Positions 27,199 through 36,319 of a stretch of 64,000 nucleotides of DNA are shown one piece after another. Positions within the stretch are counted from its first letter, which is position 1. Each line of letters starts with the position of its first letter. The DNA is taken from NCBI GenBank assembly GCA_025992315.1, contig DAJPHG010000001.1:992001-1056000 (forward strand), read 5' to 3'. A program made the translations under genes and the position numbers. A model generated the notes under the pieces. That model did no database searches. It saw only the letters and a program-made list of their open reading frames with translations, and was not told the DNA's origin. This DNA comes from HGM10766 sp900757295 (lineage in GTDB: Bacteria > Bacillota_I > Bacilli_A > RF39 > UBA660).

Positions 27199-27275
27199 GG
27201 GGAATTAGCTCAGCTGGCTAGAGCACCACGCTTGCACCGTGGGGGTCAGGGGTTCGAATCCCCTATTCTCCACCA
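27199..27275 (+). tRNA. tRNA-Ala (UGC anticodon)
   Basis: A 77-base tRNA with encoded CCA; acceptor GGGGAAT/ATTCTCC (one G-U pair), D-arm TAGCTCAGCTGGCTAGAGCA, anticodon stem CCACG/CGTGG with loop CTTGCAC (TGC), T-arm GGTTCGAATCC. It lies between a mobile-type polymerase pair and a phage lysis remnant, a position typical of an integration site. Confidence 0.95.
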
Positions 27276-27312
27276 AATTGGATTTTAACTCAAAATTTGA
27301 GTAAAATATAAA

Positions 27313-27339
27313 GCAACTTAATAATAAGTTGCTTTTTTT
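27313..27339 (+). terminator. Terminator after tRNA-Ala
   Basis: GCAACTTA-ATAA-TAAGTTGC followed by seven T. A second hairpin (ACTCAAA/TTTGAGT) lies just before it at 27288-27302. Confidence 0.75.
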
Positions 27340-28111
27340 ATTTCAAATATTTTTTATAAACCCAGCGTTCATTTCCTATTTTCACCCAACCGTTTTTTTC
27401 AGCTAGTACCGAAACGACGCAATTAACCGGTATACTACCAACAACCTTTTTATTAGGAAAATTTCTAACATTCAAATTTATACAATTATAAACTTCCATA
27501 CTTTTTATGTGATTTGCTGGCTTTGATGATGTTAAATAATTATTACTAACCCATATATTCTTTTCCACTCGTGCCCAATTATTTACTACTTCATAAACTT
27601 TAAGGGCGGTTTTTTCATATATTGTATTCACTACAACACCATTGATATTATTTCTAACGTTTAATTGCTTGCAATTATAAACATATTTAATTTTGTAATT
27701 GTTACTATTTTTAATATATGCTTTAGGTCGTAAAACTCCTAATACTTTATCTGTACTAATTGAAGTTAAAGTACATTTTTTTATACCTTTTTGATTTTGA
27801 CCAAAAAACTTATGGTTATAATACATAGCAACATGAGAATCAGGACAATCTTTAGCTTTTTTATCCCATATAACCCAATCACCATTTTGAATGTCATTTA
27901 ATGAAACTTCAATAAATTTATCATAATACGGTTTACTTTTTCGATTTAACCATAATCCATTAGCAAAACCATTACCTGTATTATAATTATAAATATTATA
28001 GTTATCTTTTGTAAATGCTTTAAATAAATCCACGCATTGTGCTCCGGCAGCTCTATCAATATCAATACTCTTATTTAAATATTTTTTATAAAATGAATCA
28101 GGACTTAGCAT
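27338..28111 (-). CDS. Phage-type endolysin: CHAP-like amidase with two SH3 domains
   Basis: The 257-residue protein has an N-terminal CHAP-type domain with AGAQCVDLFKAF (catalytic Cys), NGDWVIWD and SHVAMYYNH (catalytic His), and two bacterial SH3 repeats (about 140-195 and 205-257) with matching LNVRN motifs for wall binding. It has no signal peptide, as expected of a holin-dependent lysin. The holin gene precedes it and overlaps. The start is ambiguous between 28117 and 28111; the latter has AGGAG at a better distance. No other phage genes remain. Confidence 0.8.
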   Translation of the reverse strand: MLSPDSFYKKYLNKSIDIDRAAGAQCVDLFKAFTKDNYNIYNYNTGNGFANGLWLNRKSKPYYDKFIEVSLNDIQNGDWVIWDKKAKDCPDSHVAMYYNHKFFGQNQKGIKKCTLTSISTDKVLGVLRPKAYIKNSNNYKIKYVYNCKQLNVRNNINGVVVNTIYEKTALKVYEVVNNWARVEKNIWVSNNYLTSSKPANHIKSMEVYNCINLNVRNFPNKKVVGSIPVNCVVSVLAEKNGWVKIGNERWVYKKYLK

Positions 28112-28319
28112 CAACATTATCTCCTAACTTTTCTTCAATTATTGGCATAATAGCACTTAACCCGGTTGCTACTGCTGAAATAATTATGCAAATAAATGCA
28201 TTTAAATCAACATCAAATATTTTATTACCGGCAAAATATACTAATAGCGTTGATAAAGTTGTTTGAGCAAAAGTTCTAAACTTCCGATTATTCCATAATT
28301 TAATAAATTTTTCTTTCAT
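28098..28319 (-). CDS. Phage holin
   Basis: The 73-residue protein has a basic N-terminus, two hydrophobic segments (about 18-35 and 42-62, including TTLSTLLVYF and AFICIIISAVATGLSA) and a charged tail, the usual shape of small holins that open the membrane for the endolysin. The ATG at 28317-28319 follows GAGG by 4-5 bases. It overlaps the lysin gene by 14 bases. Confidence 0.75.
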   Translation of the reverse strand: MKEKFIKLWNNRKFRTFAQTTLSTLLVYFAGNKIFDVDLNAFICIIISAVATGLSAIMPIIEEKLGDNVDAKS

Positions 28320-28417
28320 AAACCTCACTTCCATAATATTATATGAAATAGATAAAAAAGCAAAAATTGGAAAAACCTAAAAAATAATTAACAAAATAAA
28401 ATTCTATGAATAATAAG

Positions 28418-28446
28418 TTTAACTATAAAAACAATTATAGTATAAT
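28418..28446 (+). promoter_or_regulatory. Promoter of the sortase gene
   Basis: TTTAAC (28418-28423) and TATAAT (28441-28446) with 17 bases between, about 35 bases before the start codon. Confidence 0.55.
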
Positions 28447-28481
28447 TATATTAAGTTTATAATAAGAAATGAGTAGAACAT

Positions 28482-29294
28482 ATGAAGAAGAAAAAATTAA
28501 CTAATATTACTATTAATATAATTATTGGAATATTTGGAATTTTATTATTATATTCTATTTTCAATATTATCAAATGGAAAATTGATTCTAAAAAGTTAAG
28601 TAATCAAATTGATAATATTAATGACATTATTAGTATAGATGATTTTGATAATAAAGATGTAGTTATTGTTTCAAATAACGCTGATGATAAAGATCCATAT
28701 TGGTCATATATAAAAATGAATTTAATAGATGTAAACTTAAATGAGTTAAGAAAGATAAATTCTGACACTAAAGGATGGATTAAAGTAAATGGCACAAATA
28801 TTAATTACCCTTTTGTCCAAACATCAAATAATGATTATTATTTAAATAGAAGTTTTGATAAAAGTTTGAATAAATCCGGATGGGTATTTATGGATTATAG
28901 AAATAATTTAACAAATTTAGATAAAAATACAATTTTATATGCTCATGGAAGAGTTAATAAAACAATGTTTGGATCTTTAAATGATATTTTAAAGAATGAT
29001 TGGATAAAAAATAAAGATAATTATGTAATAAGAATAGTAACCGATAAGGAAACTTTTTTATGGCAAATATTTAGTGTTTACCATTTACCTACGACAAACG
29101 ATTATTTAAAAATCAATTTTACTAATGATGATGAGTTTTTAAAATTTGCTGAAACTTTAGAAAATAGAAGTTTATTTGATTTTAAAACTTCAATTAACAA
29201 AGATGATAAAATTTTAACATTATCAACTTGTTACAATAGAAATGATAAAATGGTAGTTCATGCAAAGCTAATTAAATATGCCACTAAAAAATAA
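28482..29294 (+). CDS. srtB: Class B sortase
   Basis: The 270-residue membrane-anchored transpeptidase has an N-terminal membrane helix (about 10-29). The sortase B core starts at TKGWIKVNGTNINYPFVQ (about 96-113), then GWVFMDYRN, ILYAHGR (catalytic His155) and TLSTC (catalytic Cys250). The position of the catalytic Arg (in most members ...DARFVV) here reads NDKMVVHAK, so Lys256 is at the Arg site; an Arg lies three residues earlier (Arg253). It is a single-gene unit with its own promoter. A likely substrate with an NPNTY sorting signal is encoded at 58-59.5 kb. Confidence 0.85.
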   Translation: MKKKKLTNITINIIIGIFGILLLYSIFNIIKWKIDSKKLSNQIDNINDIISIDDFDNKDVVIVSNNADDKDPYWSYIKMNLIDVNLNELRKINSDTKGWIKVNGTNINYPFVQTSNNDYYLNRSFDKSLNKSGWVFMDYRNNLTNLDKNTILYAHGRVNKTMFGSLNDILKNDWIKNKDNYVIRIVTDKETFLWQIFSVYHLPTTNDYLKINFTNDDEFLKFAETLENRSLFDFKTSINKDDKILTLSTCYNRNDKMVVHAKLIKYATKK

Positions 29295-29633
29295 CTATTT
29301 GTAAATAAATATTTTTTTATAAATTACGAGCATAATAAATTTTTTCATATACTGCATCTGCTAATTTTTTATTTTATACTTTTAAAGCAATAATTATTTT
29401 ATTTGTATTAATCATTATTTTCACTTCTAACTCATATTACGGCTTATATTTCTAGAATAAAAAGTTAATGAGAGCTCACATTCAACATGCCGTGTTCGTT
29501 AATTATGAATAGTTGCTTTTTATATGTTTAAGTATAACTGACTACTACATAATAAGTACTCTTTATGGTTGAAAGTTTATTATGTATATATCAATTTTTA
29601 ATCTAACATCTATATTTATAATATTCTTTAGTT
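29295..29633. other. Gene-poor stretch with a small decayed frame
   Basis: No intact gene is seen in 339 bases. On the minus strand, a ribosome-like AAGTGA precedes an ATG near 29416 that opens a frame reading MINTNKIIIALKV, then TAA, then NKKLADAVYEKIYYARNL to a second stop near 29317; this may be a dead short gene. A less AT-rich patch lies near 29465-29515. Confidence 0.3.
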
Positions 29634-30499
29634 TTAATAAATCTCTTTTCTTAAAACACCTAAGCCTAAATAAAACTTCTGATTATTTATTAAACTTTCT
29701 TTTATTTTCTTTTGCAATGTTGTATTTTCAGATAATTCTTTATAATCACTACACTGGTTTACTCCATATACAAAATTCATAATATCATTAATACAATCTT
29801 CTCCATCCCTAATATCAAATAAATTGTGAAAAAGGAAAATATTCGAATTTTTTTCAACTATATTATAAATTTGATTACTTAATAACCATGAATTACAGAT
29901 ATATTTAATTTTATCTAAACCATATATTTGTTTTATTTTATTTTGGGATTCTTTTATTGAATCCTTTACTTCGATTAAATCTAATTTTTTGCCTTTTGGT
30001 ATATGAATTTTTATTATAGAAATATTTTTTTCTGTACTCTCATATTCATATTGTAATCTTCCTATTTCTATAATTCTAACTCTAATAAAATATACTGCCC
30101 ATAACATTTGTGATATTCTTACTCCATCATAATTTCTATATATTAAGTCACTCTCAAAACATTCTTTTACCCTATTTTTATGAATATTAACTTGATTTAT
30201 ATCTAATCTGTAATTATCAATATTATTTCTATGTAATTCATAACCTAGTATTATCATTAAATTTGTTAAAAATGGATTTACATTATTTCCGAATAATTCA
30301 TTAATATCTTTTATAATTCTTTTATTTTAATAAAATCATCACAATATAAAGTATTATATACATCATTAAATAACTTTCCATAATATTCACTTTGATTTAT
30401 CTTTTCAGCACACCTATAACATTTTTCTTTATATGCTTTTTCTATATTATAAAATTCAAATGCTTCATCAATTTTCTTTTTACTAATCATCCTTATCAT
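29634..30499 (-). pseudogene. Frameshifted acyltransferase-like protein (DUF5596-type)
   Basis: Two frames together form one protein of about 288 residues. The upstream frame (30311-30499) gives a helical 62-residue start ending YCDDFIKIKEL and a stop. The downstream frame is open from before that stop (KRIIKDINELFGNNVN) to 29634 and contains IGRLQYEYE, ISIIKIHIPKGKKLD and CNSWLLSNQIYNIVEKNSNI. That order matches acyltransferase-like proteins with a C-terminal GNAT-related domain (DUF5596). The shift lies in an A-rich run near 30315-30330. Restoring one base would make the gene whole, so this is recent decay or a sequence error. Confidence 0.6.
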
Positions 30500-30544
30500 C
30501 TACTTAATAAAAAATATTTATTTTTTCATTTTATTAATTTAATA

Positions 30545-31753
30545 TCATTTTTTAGATTCTCTTCGATATAATGCTGCGACACATTCAACGTGATAAGTAT
30601 AGCTAAACATATCTGCAATATAAAATTTTGTAATATTATATTTGTCTTTTAAAGATTTTAAGTCTCTTGCTAAAGTCATTGGATCACAAGAAATATATAT
30701 TATATTTTTAGGGCTTAGTTTTAAAGTGGATTTTAAACCATCTTTTGACAAACCTGCTCTAGGTGGATCAATTATTAAAGTATCTATATTATCATTAATT
30801 TTAAAAACTAATTTATTAGCATCGCCTAACATAAAATTAATATTATCAACTTTATTAATTTTTTTATTTATTAAAGCATTTTTAATTGCATTAGGTACAA
30901 TTTCAATACCATAAACCATTTTAGCTTTTTTGCTAGCTACAATGCCCAATGTTCCAACTCCACAAAACATATCTGCAACAATACTATTTTCGTTGATATT
31001 TTCTTTAACAATGTTAAATATTTTAGAAGTAATATTATCATTTACTTGAAAAAAAGAATTGTAACTTACTTGAAATAATTTGTTATTTATTTTTTCGATA
31101 AATTTATCTTCTTGATAATATATTTTATCATTAATAACGATTCCAACTAATTTATATTTATTTACTAGATATTCTAAATCTATTGCAATATTTTCTTTTG
31201 TTTTTATATCAATTAACAATTCATCATTATAATTACATCGTAAAGTTATCGTTCCATTTTTTATATTTAAATATTTTATATCTTTTATAAATAAATTTAA
31301 AATCTTTTTAGCTATTAAACACTTATCAATTTTTACTAAAGTATGACTTTCTGATTTATAAAACCCCACATCACCATTAATAATTTTTAAAGATATTTTA
31401 TTTCGATAATTATATGGAGTATCATTTGCAATAGTTTGAATGTCTAAATTTAAATTAGCATATTTCTTTAATATTTCTGAAACTTTATTCTTTTTAAATT
31501 CTAAAGTATCTTCATAACTCATATGTTGCACTTTACACCCACCGCATGATTCATAATAAGGACAAGGTGCAATCACTCTACTCTTACTTAAACTATTAAA
31601 ATTTAAAACTTTTCCAATATTATATTTTTTATGTTCTTCTATTATTTCATAATCAACATCTTCACCAACTAAAGTATTTTCAATAAAAGTTATTTTTTTA
31701 TTATCTTTTATTATTCCTCTACCAAAATGATCTAAATTTATAATTTTAGGCAT
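30545..31753 (-). CDS. rlmD: 23S rRNA (uracil-5-)-methyltransferase, RlmD/TrmA family
   Basis: The 402-residue SAM-dependent enzyme has a short TRAM-like N-terminal domain, the iron-sulfur site CPYYESCGGCKVQHMSYED (about residues 66-78 for the Cys), the SAM motif ADMFCGVGTLGIVASK, IIDPPRAGLSKDG and the catalytic Cys in IYISCDPMTLARDL. Firmicutes members methylate one or two uridines of 23S rRNA (RlmCD) and some related proteins act on tRNA, so the exact site is not certain. Confidence 0.85.
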   Translation of the reverse strand: MPKIINLDHFGRGIIKDNKKITFIENTLVGEDVDYEIIEEHKKYNIGKVLNFNSLSKSRVIAPCPYYESCGGCKVQHMSYEDTLEFKKNKVSEILKKYANLNLDIQTIANDTPYNYRNKISLKIINGDVGFYKSESHTLVKIDKCLIAKKILNLFIKDIKYLNIKNGTITLRCNYNDELLIDIKTKENIAIDLEYLVNKYKLVGIVINDKIYYQEDKFIEKINNKLFQVSYNSFFQVNDNITSKIFNIVKENINENSIVADMFCGVGTLGIVASKKAKMVYGIEIVPNAIKNALINKKINKVDNINFMLGDANKLVFKINDNIDTLIIDPPRAGLSKDGLKSTLKLSPKNIIYISCDPMTLARDLKSLKDKYNITKFYIADMFSYTYHVECVAALYRRESKK

Positions 31754-31884
31754 AAAATTCTCCTTTATTAATAACGTCTAAATTAATAATACTTTTAATT
31801 ATAATTAATGTCAAATAAATAATAATTAATAGTAATAATAGTATATATTTACCAAATAAAACCAAGATAATATTGGTGAATTAT

Positions 31885-33288
31885 ATGAATAAAATAGTAA
31901 AAAGATTGCAAAAAGAATTTAATGAAAGTTCTGATTTAATAGTAAAAAAAATAAATAATATTTATATTGTTTTTTTAGAAAGTGTTGCTAGTAGTGACAA
32001 GATAAATGATTATATTTTAAAAGAGTTATCTTTAACTAAGAAAAATGAAAAAAATTTAGAATCTTTAATAGCAGGACCTAATACAATAAATATCAAAAAT
32101 ATTGATCAACTAGAATTTTATTTAACTAATGGTTTTGCTCTTATTATCCATAATTTTACTATTTTTGCTATAGAAGTTAAAGCTGATATTAATCGTAGTA
32201 TTTCAACTCCTGATACTCAACCAGCTATTTATGGTCCTAAAGATGCATTTAATGAAAATATACAAAATAATCTTGGATTAATAAAGCGAAGAATAAAAAC
32301 TTCTAAATTAATGAATAAAGATTTTGTTATTGGGAGAAAAACTTCAACTAAAGTAAGTGTTTTATATTTAGAAGATATTGCTGAAGATAAAACAGTAAAT
32401 ATTGTTATCGAACAATTAAACAAAATTGATATAGATGGAATTATTGATTCAGGAAATATAGCTCAGTTATTAGAAAAGAAATCTAAATCACCTTTTCCTA
32501 CAATAAGATTAACTGAAAGACCAGATTATGCTGCGGCGAATCTTTTAGAAGGAAGAATAGTTATATTAGTCGATACCTCTCCTTTTGTTTTAGTATTACC
32601 AGTTTTTTTAGTTGATTTTATTAATCCTCAAGTTGACAATTATAACAAAAGTATTAATACTAATTTTATCAAAATTTTAAGATTAATTTGTCTAATTATG
32701 ACTATAATTGTTCCTGCTTTTTATGTAGCAATTATAAATTATAATCCTGAAGTTATACCATTAAATTTATTAGTATCTTTTTCTACCCAAAGAAATGGTG
32801 TTCCCTTTCCTGCCGCTTTAGAAGCAATATTTATGCTTTTAATTTGTGAGTTATTAAGAGAAAGTGATATTAGGTTTCCTTCTTCTTATGGTAGTTCTAT
32901 TTCTATATTAGGAGCATTGATTTTAGGAGAATCAGCAGTGACTGCTGGTATAGTCAGCCCTATTATGATTATTGTTACAGCTTTAACCTTTATAACTAGT
33001 TTAATATTTACTGAACTAGAATTTATTAATTCCATTAGACATTTTCGTTTTATCTTTTTACTTGCAGCTTCATTTTTTGGATTATATGGCTTAATTATAG
33101 CAGGAGTTGTTTTTCTAACTCATATTGCTAATACAAAATCATTTGGCAAACCTTATTCTTATCCTCTTGCGCCATATGATAAAAATTATTTATTAAAAGA
33201 GGTTTTACAAAAGCCTAAGTTTAAAGATAAATATCGAAGTGAAATGTTAACTGATAAAAACTATATTAGTCAGGGAGATTATAAATGA
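31885..33288 (+). CDS. gerA: Spore germination receptor subunit A (GerAA/SpoVAF type)
   Basis: The 467-residue protein has a cytoplasmic N-terminal domain (about 1-230) with GFALIIHNFTIFAIE, TERPDYAAANLLEGRIVILVD and five or six membrane helices in the second half with RNGVPFPAALEAIFM and RFPSSYGSSISILGALILG, all typical of GerA. Together with GerB and GerC it forms a nutrient receptor in the spore inner membrane. The ATG at 31885 fits GGTG 6 bases upstream. It opens a three-gene operon with 4-base overlaps. Confidence 0.92.
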   Translation: MNKIVKRLQKEFNESSDLIVKKINNIYIVFLESVASSDKINDYILKELSLTKKNEKNLESLIAGPNTINIKNIDQLEFYLTNGFALIIHNFTIFAIEVKADINRSISTPDTQPAIYGPKDAFNENIQNNLGLIKRRIKTSKLMNKDFVIGRKTSTKVSVLYLEDIAEDKTVNIVIEQLNKIDIDGIIDSGNIAQLLEKKSKSPFPTIRLTERPDYAAANLLEGRIVILVDTSPFVLVLPVFLVDFINPQVDNYNKSINTNFIKILRLICLIMTIIVPAFYVAIINYNPEVIPLNLLVSFSTQRNGVPFPAALEAIFMLLICELLRESDIRFPSSYGSSISILGALILGESAVTAGIVSPIMIIVTALTFITSLIFTELEFINSIRHFRFIFLLAASFFGLYGLIIAGVVFLTHIANTKSFGKPYSYPLAPYDKNYLLKEVLQKPKFKDKYRSEMLTDKNYISQGDYK

Positions 33289-34349
33289 AAAAAATTATTA
33301 TATTACTCTTATCGTGCTTTTTATTTACTGGATGTTATGATTATAATGAATTAAATAATGCAGCTATAGTTTCTGGAATTGCCGCTAGTTATAAAAATGA
33401 AAAATATAATATAACTTTTGAAACAATTGTCACTAAAAAAAGTGAAAGTAATTCTAGTGATACTAAAACAATGCTTGTTTCTAGCAGCGGAAAAACTCCT
33501 GCTGAAGCTTTTGATAATACGATAGCTTCTGTAGATAAGAAAGCAGTATTTTCTCATTTAAAAGTTGTTATTTTAGATGAAACAATTGCTAAAAAAGGAA
33601 TTAAAGATTTATCCAACTATTTATTTAGAGATATTCATATTAACAATACATTCTATTATATTTTAGCCAAAAATACTGAAGCTAAAAAAATATTTGAAAC
33701 AAAGGTAAAAAATGAACCTATTGTAACAAATGCTTTATTAGATCTGTTTGAAAATCAAAATAGTATTGAAATGTTAAATCTAAACAATGAATTTGATACT
33801 TTATATGGCAGATTAAAAGAGAACAAGGAGGATATAGTTATACCGTCAGTTTCAACTAATAAAAAAAATATATCTTTAGAGACGTTGGGAGTATTTAAAA
33901 AAGATAAACTTAAAGATTATTTAACTAAAGATGAATCTAAAACTTATAACTTAATTAAAGGAAAAGTTAGTAATTTATTATTAGATGATAATAATTCAGC
34001 TGTGACAATTTATAAAAATAAATGTAAAATGAAAACTGATAAAAAGAATTTTACATTAAATATGTCTGCTGAAGGTATTATAACTAGTTTTGATACAGAT
34101 GAATCTTTAAGAAATGGAAAAGAAAATAAAATTTTGTCTAAAGATTTTAGTAAAATAATTAAGAAAAAAATTAACAAGTTAATTCAAACATCTAAAGATT
34201 TAGATAGTGACTTTTTAGGAATTGGTTTAACTTATTATAAAAAATACCCTAATGAATATAAAAAAGAAATATTTAAAAATTTAAACTATCAAGTAAATGT
34301 TAAAGCAATAGTAAATAGAAATGGCCAATCCTTTGAGGTGATTAAATGA
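33285..34349 (+). CDS. gerC: Spore germination lipoprotein (Ger(x)C)
   Basis: The 354-residue protein has a lipoprotein signal peptide with lipobox LFTGC (Cys17), then YDYNELNNAAIVSGIAA and SSGKTPAEAF, the characteristic opening of GerC proteins. It is anchored at the outer face of the spore inner membrane and is needed for receptor function. It overlaps gerA and gerB by 4 bases each. Confidence 0.9.
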   Translation: MKKIIILLLSCFLFTGCYDYNELNNAAIVSGIAASYKNEKYNITFETIVTKKSESNSSDTKTMLVSSSGKTPAEAFDNTIASVDKKAVFSHLKVVILDETIAKKGIKDLSNYLFRDIHINNTFYYILAKNTEAKKIFETKVKNEPIVTNALLDLFENQNSIEMLNLNNEFDTLYGRLKENKEDIVIPSVSTNKKNISLETLGVFKKDKLKDYLTKDESKTYNLIKGKVSNLLLDDNNSAVTIYKNKCKMKTDKKNFTLNMSAEGIITSFDTDESLRNGKENKILSKDFSKIIKKKINKLIQTSKDLDSDFLGIGLTYYKKYPNEYKKEIFKNLNYQVNVKAIVNRNGQSFEVIK

Positions 34350-35407
34350 TTACAAAAAGACAATATAAAATATTAAGTTTCTTTCTAAGCCGAGCTTTAT
34401 TTTTTGGCCTAGGTATATCAAAAATATTTTATTATAGTGGAAATGATTCTTGGATTAGTGCTATTTTAGGAATGATTTTAGGTACTGGCGTTTTAAGTTT
34501 AGTTTATTTAATTAAAAAAAATGTTAATAGTTTTGATACTCAATTAAAAAAGGGTGTTCTAGGTTTTATAAGTAAGATTTTAGTAATAAGTTTAGCAATA
34601 TTTTGCTTACATGATGTTATTTTAGCTTTAACAATTATGACAACCTCTTTTTTACTTCCTTTAACACCACCTATTGTAATAGCTTTATCTGTTATAATCG
34701 CTATTATTTATGGTGCATATAAAGGAATAAATTCTTTCGCTAAGGTGGCTGAAATATTAATGCCAATAGCTGTAGCAATTTTTATATTTAAATTTATATC
34801 AGGTTTATTTATATCTAATTATAGTAACTTTTTTCCAATGATATATGATACAAAAATAGGAGTTTTAAAAGGTGGCTTATTATTTACAGTTTTTAGTGTT
34901 ACACCTTCTCTTCTATTATTAATATTAAATGATACAAAGTTATCTTATAAAGATACTATTAGTGGTTATTTCTGGGGAAGTTTAACTATTGCTCTAACAC
35001 TATTTATTGTTATAGGCATTGTTGGTCCTACTTTAGCTAAGTTATTTAGATATCCAGAATACATGGCTTTAAAAAAGATTAGAATATTTGACTTTATAGA
35101 AAATTTAGAAAATATTCTAACATTTACTTGGTTATTTGATTTAATCATCTTGGGTTATGTTAGTGCTTATAATATTAAAAGAATTTTATCATTATCTTTT
35201 AAAAATTTAAAAGTTAAAAAAGGAATATACTTTTTTATAATTGTAATAATCGTGTACAGTGGAGTTTATAAGTTTAATAAACATTATTATAATATACTGA
35301 AACTATATCAAATTGAGCCATTTATTTTATCTGGATTTATTATATTATTACTAATATGTTTTGGATTACTAAAAATAAAGCAAAAAAAATCTCTATCAAA
35401 ACGATAG
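34346..35407 (+). CDS. gerB: Spore germination permease (GerB, APC superfamily)
   Basis: The 353-residue protein has ten predicted membrane helices of the amino acid permease type, with an N-terminal ITKRQYKILSFFLSRALFF and internal GAYKGINSFAKVAEILMP. GerB subunits bind the germinant amino acid or sugar. The stop codon lies inside the stem of a bidirectional terminator shared with tsf. The order A-C-B differs from the A-B-C order of Bacillus gerA but is seen elsewhere. Confidence 0.9.
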   Translation: MITKRQYKILSFFLSRALFFGLGISKIFYYSGNDSWISAILGMILGTGVLSLVYLIKKNVNSFDTQLKKGVLGFISKILVISLAIFCLHDVILALTIMTTSFLLPLTPPIVIALSVIIAIIYGAYKGINSFAKVAEILMPIAVAIFIFKFISGLFISNYSNFFPMIYDTKIGVLKGGLLFTVFSVTPSLLLLILNDTKLSYKDTISGYFWGSLTIALTLFIVIGIVGPTLAKLFRYPEYMALKKIRIFDFIENLENILTFTWLFDLIILGYVSAYNIKRILSLSFKNLKVKKGIYFFIIVIIVYSGVYKFNKHYYNILKLYQIEPFILSGFIILLLICFGLLKIKQKKSLSKR

Positions 35408-35415
35408 AGATTTTT
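35382..35415. terminator. Bidirectional terminator between gerB and tsf
   Basis: ATCTCTATC (35389-35397) pairs with GATAGAGAT (35403-35411). A-run upstream and T-run downstream make it usable on both strands. Confidence 0.75.
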
Positions 35416-35423
35416 CATTGGTT

Positions 35424-36299
35424 TTAGTTGTTTTTAATTTGGTTCATTACTTCTTCAGCAAAATTTTCTTCTTTTTTCTCGATACCTTCGCCTACTTCAT
35501 AACGTACCATAGAAACTAATGTAGCATTATTATTTTTTAAATATGTTTCAACATCAACATCACCGTCTTTAATAAAAGATTGTAAAGTTAAACATATTTC
35601 TTTAAAGAATTTATTAATTCTTCCTGCAACCATTTTTTCAGCTATTTCAGCAGGTTTTCCTTCTTCCATAGCTTGAGTTTTTAAAATTTCTTTTTCTTTT
35701 TCAACTACTTCTGCAGGAACGTCTTCTTTAAAAACATACTGTGGTTTCATAGCAGCAGCTTGCATTGAAACATCCTTTGCTATTTCTTCATTACCACCTT
35801 TAATTACAGATAAAACAGCAATTCTTCCACCTAAATGTAAATAAGCCCCAAAATTATCTTCATCAGTTTTTTCAACAACTGCTACTCTTCTTAAAGATAA
35901 TTTTTCACCAATTTTAGCTGTCTTAGCTATAATTAAATCATTAATTGTTCCTTCTTCTAAAGGAATATTTAAAGCTTCTTCTAATGTTTTAGCATCACTA
36001 TTTAAAATAGCATTACCAATTGTATCAATCATAGAAGTAAATTCTTCATTTTTACTAACAAAGTCAGTTTCTGAATTAACTTCTAAAATTACAGCTTTGT
36101 TATCTTTTACATAAATATTAGCTAAACCTTCTGCTGCAATACGAGAACCTTTTTTATTTGCTTTAGCAATACCTTTTTCTCTTAACCATTCAGTAGCTGC
36201 TGTAATATCACCATTCGTTTCACTAAGAGCTTTTTTACAGTCCATCATACCAGCACCAGTAAGTTCACGTAATTCTTTTACTAAACTTGCACTAATCAT
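35424..36299 (-). CDS. tsf: Elongation factor Ts
   Basis: The 291-residue guanine-nucleotide exchange factor for EF-Tu starts with the UBA-like domain VKELRELTGAGMMDCKKAL and TEWLREKGIAKANKK. The TDFVSKNEEF loop follows, containing the TDF motif that contacts EF-Tu. Length and domains are standard. It follows rpsB by 20 bases in the conserved rpsB-tsf operon. Confidence 0.97.
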   Translation of the reverse strand: MISASLVKELRELTGAGMMDCKKALSETNGDITAATEWLREKGIAKANKKGSRIAAEGLANIYVKDNKAVILEVNSETDFVSKNEEFTSMIDTIGNAILNSDAKTLEEALNIPLEEGTINDLIIAKTAKIGEKLSLRRVAVVEKTDEDNFGAYLHLGGRIAVLSVIKGGNEEIAKDVSMQAAAMKPQYVFKEDVPAEVVEKEKEILKTQAMEEGKPAEIAEKMVAGRINKFFKEICLTLQSFIKDGDVDVETYLKNNNATLVSMVRYEVGEGIEKKEENFAEEVMNQIKNN

Positions 36300-36319
36300 T
36301 TATATTCCTTCTTTCTAAA

